NCBI GenBank assembly: GCA_018666235.1 | Contig: JABJAB010000083.1 | Span: 1-45,618 of the forward strand | Direction: 5' to 3' | DNA from: Ilumatobacter sp. | Lineage (GTDB): Bacteria; Actinomycetota; Acidimicrobiia; Acidimicrobiales; Ilumatobacteraceae | Length of the DNA: 45,618 nt | Shown: positions 40,227-45,618 of the stretch, piece by piece | Numbering within the stretch: position 1 is the stretch's first letter | Layout of the letters: each line of letters opens with the position of its first letter | Notes under the pieces: generated by a model | Told to the model about the DNA's origin: nothing | What the model saw: the letters and a program-made list of their open reading frames with translations, nothing else | Databases searched by the model: none | Made by a program: the position numbers and the translations under genes

Positions 40227-41129
40227 TCAGCGGTGGTCAGGACGTTGGCTGTAGTCCTGCCAGGGGCCATCCCGATCGGCGATCACCGGCTTGAAACCGC
40301 GCTCGGCGATGTCTTCGGTCCAGCGGTACGCCTCTTCGGTGTGCCGGGTGATGCCGTCGAAGAACGTTCCGAGCATCTGCGACGTACGCATCCCCATGTT
40401 CTCGTAGGCCTGATTGATGAGCAATTTGTTGAGGGCGAGCTGATTGGCCGGGATGGTGGCGAACCGGCGCGCCTCAGCCTCAGTGGCCGCGCTGATCTCC
40501 TCGGCCGGCACGACCTGCGAGACGAGTCCAATCCGATGTGCAGTCTCAGCGTCGATCGCCCGTCCAGTGAGCAGGAATTGCTTGGCGTGCTCGAGTCCGA
40601 GCCGGTGGACCCACATCATCGTCGTCGGCGTACCGTAGATACGGCTGGGGGCGTACCCGATATGCGCGTCATCGGCCATGAACAGCAAGTCGGCACACAG
40701 CACCATGTCCGTGGCACCACCGACCGCCCATCCCGAAATCTCGCCGATCACCGGCTTCGGACACTCCCAGATTTTCATGAAGCGCCGGACGTTGTTGTTC
40801 ATGAACTGATAGTCCCGCACGGGATCCCAGGCGCCTTCGCGCGGCTTCGGGCCCTTGGCTCCGTAGGGCGTCGACCAGCCGGGTGGATGGTCATCACTCT
40901 TGGAGTAGTCAGATGCTGCGGTCAGGTCGTACCCGCCGGTGAGGGTGCCGCCGCTCCCGCGCACAACGACTGCGGCGACATCGCTCGATTTGGTGGCGGC
41001 ATCAATGCCGTCGGCCAATCCTTGGATCACCGCGTCGGTCAGGGTGTTCTTCTTGTGCGGCCGATTGATCGTGATGATCGCAATGTCATCACGCTCTTCG
41101 TACAACACCACAGGCTCGCCGTCAGTCAT
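40227..41129 (-). CDS. Enoyl-CoA hydratase/isomerase family protein
   Basis: A 300-residue crotonase-fold protein acting on acyl-CoAs. The oxyanion-hole motifs are VVRGSGGTLTGGYDLTA and EISGWAVGGATDMVLCADL. Between them lies an insertion rich in charged and aromatic residues (PPGWSTPYGAKGPKPREGAW) that is longer than in standard FadB-type hydratases. The usual second catalytic glutamate is not evident: the segment reads SRIYGTPTTMMWVHRLG. Isomerase or other crotonase chemistry is as likely as hydration. It is divergent from an acyl-CoA synthetase gene, so both may belong to one acyl-CoA route. Confidence 0.87.
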   Translation of the reverse strand: MTDGEPVVLYEERDDIAIITINRPHKKNTLTDAVIQGLADGIDAATKSSDVAAVVVRGSGGTLTGGYDLTAASDYSKSDDHPPGWSTPYGAKGPKPREGAWDPVRDYQFMNNNVRRFMKIWECPKPVIGEISGWAVGGATDMVLCADLLFMADDAHIGYAPSRIYGTPTTMMWVHRLGLEHAKQFLLTGRAIDAETAHRIGLVSQVVPAEEISAATEAEARRFATIPANQLALNKLLINQAYENMGMRTSQMLGTFFDGITRHTEEAYRWTEDIAERGFKPVIADRDGPWQDYSQRPDHR

Positions 41130-41136
41130 AGCCCCG

Positions 41137-41142
41137 AACGTA
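41137..41142 (-). promoter_or_regulatory. Putative -10 box (TACGTT) of crotonase gene
   Basis: Ends 7 nt before ATG 41129. Confidence 0.45.
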
Positions 41143-41151
41143 CGGCATGCG

Positions 41152-41157
41152 TACTGT
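41152..41157 (+). promoter_or_regulatory. Putative -10 box (TACTGT) of acyl-CoA synthetase gene
   Basis: Ends 6 nt before ATG 41164. Identical to the box at 22988. Confidence 0.5.
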
Positions 41158-41163
41158 TGTCAC

Positions 41164-42795
41164 ATGAGCGCAACGCCACTCACTCAATCTCATGCCATCG
41201 GCCAAACGACACCGCCGGTCCGCGACATCACCATTGGAGATCTCCTCCGTGAAGCCGCGGCCGAGGCTCCGGATCGTATTGCGCTCATTGAGGGCATCCC
41301 GCTGGCCGATGGCGAGGACGCGTCGGTGCGCCGACAGTGGACCTACACCGAATTTCTCGCAGATGCCGAGCGCACCGCGCGGGCGCTCCTCGCCCGGTAC
41401 TCACCCGGCGACCACATCGCTGTCTGGGCGCACAACATTCCCGAATGGGAGTTGCTCGAATTCGGCTGCGCCCTGGCCGGCATGGTCCTCGTCACCGTCA
41501 ATCCGGCATTCCAGCGCCACGAGCTCCATTACCTGTTGACACAATCCAAGTCCACAGCGCTCTTCGTCGTTCCGTCGCATCGCGGGAATCCAATGTTGGC
41601 CACAGCGACCGAGACCCAGCCCGACTGCCCGAACCTGCGAGATGTCGTCAGCTTTGGCGACTGGGCCGACTTTCTTGAGGGCGGCGACGCCTTCGACGGC
41701 CCGTTGCCCACTGTTGCTCCCGACGACCCCGTGATGTTGCAGTACACCTCGGGCACGACAGGCTTCCCCAAGGGTGCGCTCCTCCATCACCGCGGACTCA
41801 TCAACAACGGCCACCACTGCGTCGACCGCCTTGGCGTTGACGACGGCGATGTCTACGTGGCCACCATGCCGCTGTTCCACACCGGTGGGAGCGCCTTGTC
41901 CGTCCTCGGGTGCGTGTCGAAGAAGCTCACACAAGTACTGGTGCCGTTGTTCGACCCCGGACTGGTGATCGAACTCAGCCAGACCTACCGCTCGAACGCC
42001 ATGCTCGGCGTCCCCACCATGCTCGTGGCGATCCTTGAACACCCGGACTTCCCAGACGCCGACCTCACGTCACTCAAGGCGCTCTGCTCAGGCGGCTCCC
42101 TCGTCCCTGAACAGTTGGTCCGCACATTCGAAGACAAGCTCGGCGCACCGTTCACCATCGTGTTCGGCCAGACCGAGTGTTCTCCGGTCGCCTCAATGAC
42201 CCGACCGACCGACACCATCGAGGACAAGGCCAGCACGATCGGCCCACCGATGCCCAACGTTGAGGTCCGTATCGTCGGTCCGGAGTCGGGCGAGACTCTG
42301 CCCATCGGCGAGGTCGGCGAGTACCTGACGCGCGGCTACCACGTGATGCACGAGTACTTCGAGATGCCCGAGGCCACCGCTGAGGCGATCGACAAAGACG
42401 GTTGGCTCCACACGGGCGATCTTGCCGCAATGGACGAACGTGGCTATTGCACGGTCGAGGGCCGGCTCAAGGACATGATCATCCGGGGCGGCGAGAACAT
42501 CTACCCCAAGGAACTCGAGGAGCTGCTCTTCAAGCATGAGGCAGTGGGAGAGGTCGCCATCGTCGGCCTCCCGGACGACAGCTGGGGCGAGACCGTCGGC
42601 GCGTTTGTCCGGCCCGCACCCGGGTACGAGGTCGACAAGGGTCTGCTGTTCAGCTACCTCAGAGAGCATCTCGCTCCGCACAAGACACCACGCCAGTGGT
42701 TCTCGATCGAGGATTTTCCCTTCACCGGGTCCGGCAAGATCCAGAAGTACAAGCTGCGCGAGCAATGGGTCGCCGGCGAGCACGACGAACTGTGA
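41164..42795 (+). CDS. AMP-dependent acyl-CoA synthetase/ligase
   Basis: A 543-residue adenylate-forming enzyme that activates a carboxylic (probably fatty) acid as acyl-AMP and passes it to CoA. Motifs in order are the P-loop YTSGTTGFPKGA, the A4-A5 region VFGQTECSP, and TGDLAAMDERGYCTVEGRLKD with the hinge aspartate. IIRGGENIYPKELEE follows, and the catalytic lysine lies in SGKIQKYKLRE near the C-terminus. Chain length is not predictable. The 5' extension of the frame lies inside the divergent crotonase gene and was rejected. It overlaps the following peptidase gene by 4 nt. Confidence 0.93.
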   Translation: MSATPLTQSHAIGQTTPPVRDITIGDLLREAAAEAPDRIALIEGIPLADGEDASVRRQWTYTEFLADAERTARALLARYSPGDHIAVWAHNIPEWELLEFGCALAGMVLVTVNPAFQRHELHYLLTQSKSTALFVVPSHRGNPMLATATETQPDCPNLRDVVSFGDWADFLEGGDAFDGPLPTVAPDDPVMLQYTSGTTGFPKGALLHHRGLINNGHHCVDRLGVDDGDVYVATMPLFHTGGSALSVLGCVSKKLTQVLVPLFDPGLVIELSQTYRSNAMLGVPTMLVAILEHPDFPDADLTSLKALCSGGSLVPEQLVRTFEDKLGAPFTIVFGQTECSPVASMTRPTDTIEDKASTIGPPMPNVEVRIVGPESGETLPIGEVGEYLTRGYHVMHEYFEMPEATAEAIDKDGWLHTGDLAAMDERGYCTVEGRLKDMIIRGGENIYPKELEELLFKHEAVGEVAIVGLPDDSWGETVGAFVRPAPGYEVDKGLLFSYLREHLAPHKTPRQWFSIEDFPFTGSGKIQKYKLREQWVAGEHDEL

Positions 42796-43895
42796 CTTCG
42801 ACACGTCGGAGCCCCACCGATCAACTGCCATTCGGATCCATCACCGACGTCGCCGGCATCAACGTCGGCCACTTTCAGCGGACGGGCCGCGGGTGGCAGA
42901 CCGGCACCACCGTTGTGATTGCCGCCGGTGGAGCGACACCAGGCGTCGATGTGCGCGGTGGCGGTCCAGGCACACGCGAGACCGATGCCATTGATCCACA
43001 GAATCTGGTGCAAGAGATCCACGGCATCTGCCTCACCGGTGGCAGTGCGTTCGGACTCGCCGCCTCATATGGGCTGATGTCGTGGCTCGAGGAGCGCAGT
43101 CTCGGGTTCCCAATCGGCAGTGGCGCCGGGATTCCACCAGTCGTTCCTGTCGTTCCTGTCGTTCCAGGGGCGGTGATCTTCGACTTGGGAAGAGGCGGGA
43201 ACGGCGCCAACCGTCCTGATGCTGACTTCGGGTCGAAGGCGGCCCACAACGCACGCAGCGCCCAGACCAAGTGGGGTTCCGTCGGCGCGGGCACCGGAGC
43301 CAAGGCCGGCGGCTTGCAGGGTGGCGTCGGCACAGCGTCCACGACGGTGCGGATTCCGGGGCAGCCCAGCGGCGCGGTGACCGGGACCGACATCGAGGTC
43401 ACCATTGGAGCGCTGGCGGTGGCGAATCCAAACGGTTCGGTCATCGACCCGGTCAGCGGTTTGCCGTGGGAGCCCAGCGGGCTTCGATTGCGGCGCCCGC
43501 CGGGTGACGAGCGACGCGTGCTTGCCGCGGCGCTGGCGGGCCCAGCTGTACCGGGTTTTGGAGTCAGCGAGAGTCTCAACACGACGATTGGCGTCGTCGC
43601 GACATCTGCGCGCCTCAACAAAGCTGAGACGTCGAAGATGGCATCGGTAGCCCACGACGGCATGGCCAGAGCCGTTCGACCGGCACACTCGATGACCGAT
43701 GGCGACACGGTGTTCGGACTCGCCACCGGAGCGCACCCATTGCCTGCCCAGGCTCGTCACCAGGCGTTGAACCTGATCTTGGCAGCCGCTGCAGACACCT
43801 TTGCCGCGGCGTGCACGCATGCCGTCCTCGCCGCGACGACCATCGGTCCGCTCGCGGCATACCGCGATCTCTGTCCGTCCGTCTACCGTTCCTGA
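42792..43895 (+). CDS. P1 family peptidase (DmpA/NylC-like, self-processing)
   Basis: A 367-residue N-terminal nucleophile hydrolase of family S58. Relatives are DmpA aminopeptidase and the nylon-oligomer hydrolase NylC, which cleave themselves into two chains. ITDVAGINVGH at the start, CLTGGSAFGLAA and NGANRPDADFG match the family. The expected cleavage is Asn263-Thr264 in SLNTTIGVVATSA, making Thr264 the nucleophile. A VVP triplet repeat lies at about 117-125. The GTG start overlaps the synthetase stop (GTGA). Natural substrate unknown. Confidence 0.9.
   Translation: MTSTRRSPTDQLPFGSITDVAGINVGHFQRTGRGWQTGTTVVIAAGGATPGVDVRGGGPGTRETDAIDPQNLVQEIHGICLTGGSAFGLAASYGLMSWLEERSLGFPIGSGAGIPPVVPVVPVVPGAVIFDLGRGGNGANRPDADFGSKAAHNARSAQTKWGSVGAGTGAKAGGLQGGVGTASTTVRIPGQPSGAVTGTDIEVTIGALAVANPNGSVIDPVSGLPWEPSGLRLRRPPGDERRVLAAALAGPAVPGFGVSESLNTTIGVVATSARLNKAETSKMASVAHDGMARAVRPAHSMTDGDTVFGLATGAHPLPAQARHQALNLILAAAADTFAAACTHAVLAATTIGPLAAYRDLCPSVYRS
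43140..43166 (+). repeat. 9-bp tandem repeat (three units) inside P1 peptidase gene
   Basis: Unit GTCGTTCCT, two exact copies plus one with a single change, encoding VVPVVPVVP. Confidence 0.85.
43884..43889 (+). promoter_or_regulatory. Putative -10 box (TACCGT), leaderless start of panC
   Basis: Lies inside the end of the peptidase gene and ends 8 nt before ATG 43898. Confidence 0.4.
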
Positions 43896-43897
43896 CA

Positions 43898-44770
43898 ATG
43901 CACATCTTCTCGACCCCCGCCGAAATGCGGGCATGGTCCGACGCCCGCCGCGCCACAGGGCGTCGCATCGGTTTTGTTCCAACCATGGGCGCATTGCACA
44001 CCGGACACCTCGCGCTCATCGCAGACGCTGCGGACCGAACCGACGACGTCGTCGTCTCGATCTTCGTCAACCCGCTGCAATTCAACGAAGTTGGCGACTT
44101 CAATGGTTATCCCCGTCCCATTGACGACGACGTGGCCGCGTGTGAGCAAGCCGGAGTGGCAGCGGTGTTTGCGCCAACGGCTGCGGCGATGTATCCCACG
44201 GGCTTCCAGACACGTGTCGTGCCCGGTCCGCTCGGCGCTGTGATGGAGGGACCGAAACGCCCAGGCCACTTCGAAGGTGTCCTGACCGTGGTGGTGAAAT
44301 TGTTCGGGGCGGTCCGTCCGCACGTGGCGGTATTCGGACAGAAGGACTACCAGCAGCTCCGGATCATCACCCAGATGGCTGCCGACCTGGAGTTCGGGAT
44401 CGACGTCGTGGGACATCCCATCGTGCGCGACCCAGACGGACTCGCACAATCGAGCCGCAACGTGCGTCTGACAGACGCCGAACGCGCCGCTGCGGTTGCG
44501 GTACCCAGATCGCTCGACGCGGCAATCGCCGCGGCCGGTGCCGGCGACGCCGTTGCCGACGTGATCGGTGCCGCCACATCGGTCATCGACGCCGAGGATG
44601 CCGCACTGCTGGAGTACGTGACGGTGTTCGACGCGATCACATTGATCGAATTCGACGACCTCGCCGATGTTCCTCCGATGCCCGGCATCGCGCGCATTGC
44701 GACGGCAGTGTGGTTTGGCGACGTCCGGCTGATCGACAATCGCGATCTCTTCGAGCTCAGCGACGCCTGA
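43898..44770 (+). CDS. panC: Pantoate--beta-alanine ligase
   Basis: Joins pantoate and beta-alanine with ATP to make pantothenate, the precursor of coenzyme A. The 290-residue protein shows the HIGH-like motif VPTMGALHTGHLALI (about 27-41), SIFVNPLQFNE, FGQKDYQQLRII and DPDGLAQSSRNVRL, all active-site segments of PanC. ATG 43898 lies 2 nt after the peptidase stop. The 5' part of the open frame falls in the peptidase gene and was not used. Other pantothenate genes are not in the window. Confidence 0.95.
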   Translation: MHIFSTPAEMRAWSDARRATGRRIGFVPTMGALHTGHLALIADAADRTDDVVVSIFVNPLQFNEVGDFNGYPRPIDDDVAACEQAGVAAVFAPTAAAMYPTGFQTRVVPGPLGAVMEGPKRPGHFEGVLTVVVKLFGAVRPHVAVFGQKDYQQLRIITQMAADLEFGIDVVGHPIVRDPDGLAQSSRNVRLTDAERAAAVAVPRSLDAAIAAAGAGDAVADVIGAATSVIDAEDAALLEYVTVFDAITLIEFDDLADVPPMPGIARIATAVWFGDVRLIDNRDLFELSDA

Positions 44771-44772
44771 CC

Positions 44773-45573
44773 TCAGCTGTTGTTCTGCAGCCACTCCTGG
44801 GCATTGGTCAGCACCAGGACGAGCACGGCGCCGTTGAAGATGGCATGCGCCACGATTGTCGGACCGATCCGTCTGAGCAGGTACGCACCTCCCCCGAAGG
44901 CAGCGCCGATGCCTGAAAGTACGAGGACGAGACCAATGTTGCCGGTCCCCCGCACCGGGTCGACGTGGGCCACTCCGAACAGCACAGCCTGCAGAGCAAT
45001 CGTGGGGATGACCGGCAAGCGGCTACGCAGCCCACGCATCACCAGGCCACGAAAGACGATCTCCTCGACGAAGGGTGCGGCGATCACTGCGGTAATGATG
45101 ATCGAGATGACATAGGTGCGATCGTCGGTGAGTTCGCTGATGCCGTCGGTGTTGTTTTCAAGCGGGACTCCGAGACCAAGCACGATCGCGCCCACCACGA
45201 TCTGCGTACCGATCGCAGCCAGCCACACAACGGGGCCCCATCCAAGGTCACTGAGCTCAGGTTGCAGGCCGACGTCGCGGAAGAAGCGGCCGCTCCCCCA
45301 TCGATTCGTCGCATAGCGGGCCCAGATCAGCGAAGGGCCGTAGCCGATAGCGCCCAGCAGGGCGACGTAGACGACCACTGGCCACTCGAACGTGATCAGT
45401 GCGTCAAGGAGGTACTTGGAGGAGAACAGCGAGACCATCAGCACGACGATCGCTCCCCCAGCTACCTGGATCGGAAGCGTCGGATGCGGTGCGCGCTCTG
45501 GAGCGAATGTCGGTTCCGCGGCCGCAGAACTGCTGGTCACGGGCAAACCGGTGGGAGGAGGGAACGCTGTCAT
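44773..45573 (-). CDS. CPBP family intramembrane metalloprotease
   Basis: A 266-residue integral membrane protein of the CPBP (CAAX protease and bacteriocin-processing, Abi) family. The first motif PFVEEIVFRGLVMRG holds the glutamate pair and arginine. The second, LFGVAHVD, and the third, AHAIFNGA, supply the histidines expected at the zinc site. A Pro/Ala-rich cytoplasmic tail of about 33 residues precedes the helices. Members process prenylated proteins or bacteriocins, or act in signalling; the substrate here is unknown. It is convergent with panC (2 bp between stops). A TACCCT sequence 14 nt before the ATG may be its -10 box. Confidence 0.9.
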   Translation of the reverse strand: MTAFPPPTGLPVTSSSAAAEPTFAPERAPHPTLPIQVAGGAIVVLMVSLFSSKYLLDALITFEWPVVVYVALLGAIGYGPSLIWARYATNRWGSGRFFRDVGLQPELSDLGWGPVVWLAAIGTQIVVGAIVLGLGVPLENNTDGISELTDDRTYVISIIITAVIAAPFVEEIVFRGLVMRGLRSRLPVIPTIALQAVLFGVAHVDPVRGTGNIGLVLVLSGIGAAFGGGAYLLRRIGPTIVAHAIFNGAVLVLVLTNAQEWLQNNS

Positions 45574-45618
45574 GGAAACTGCAGGCCAGGGTATGCGGGG
45601 TCAGAGCGTCTACGGTGC

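Noticed and set aside
1..45618. tRNA or rRNA genes, insertion sequences, prophage or attachment sites
   Set aside because: No recognisable cloverleaf, rRNA segment, transposase, integrase or flanking repeat was found by eye. Intergenic gaps are too short for most of them.

Overview
The window is GC-rich and densely coded: about 49 protein genes on both strands, most gaps under 100 bp, and no gene-free stretch above about 120 bp. Start codons are ATG or GTG, and many same-strand neighbours overlap by 4 or 11 bases. Gene content is that of an actinobacterium: a GuaB1-type IMP dehydrogenase-related protein, a DUF3151 protein, a DUF2510/DUF4190 membrane protein, an Rv2258c-like methyltransferase and Sua5. 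The overall style suggests class Acidimicrobiia (for example an Ilumatobacter-like bacterium), but that placement is inference. I see no rRNA, tRNA, CRISPR array, transposase, integrase or phage gene. It reads as ordinary chromosome.

Layout. 1-4629 (-): alaS, ruvX, mltG, aroE (cut by the window edge). 4720-6605: a nine-cysteine protein, a 63-residue acidic protein on the other strand, and an orphan ParA followed by a small repeat cluster. 6706-9301 (-): DUF3151, mobA-like, rhodanese, ribonuclease D. 9352-10820 (+): small membrane protein and an MFS transporter. 10801-13051 (-): pyruvate kinase and an alpha/beta hydrolase. 13071-14971 (+): histidine phosphatase and M18 aminopeptidase. 14977-17760 (-): guaB1, cmk, plsC. 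17827-19461 (+): alpha/beta hydrolase and sua5. 19521-22981 (-): crotonase, nitroreductase, xylulokinase, J-domain protein. 23091-29371: a branched-chain (HAAT) ABC transporter, with livK on + and livH-M-G-F plus a lysoplasmalogenase-like gene on -, meeting at a strong terminator. 29382-33392: heme A synthase, an AttH-like protein, a methyltransferase and an SDR. 33427-38922: histidine phosphatase, DUF2510 protein, and a lipoprotein immediately before the downstream end of an asymmetric two-gene ABC exporter. 38966-45573: membrane-anchored protein, hexapeptide acyltransferase, crotonase, acyl-CoA synthetase, P1 peptidase, panC and a CPBP protease.

The most striking signal is not a gene. At 20 starts a TANNNT hexamer (a sigma-A type -10 box) lies 6-10 nt upstream of the start codon, leaving no room for a 5' UTR. 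This points to widespread leaderless transcription. It helps decide several starts, occurs as mirror-image divergent promoters (34110-34143), and twice reuses the TAG stop codon of the gene before. Other notable points are a LivH permease with an extracellular Cna-B-like domain, a lysoplasmalogenase-like gene that seems to need a CTG start, and a structured repeat beside the orphan ParA. I found no convincing new defence or biosynthetic system.
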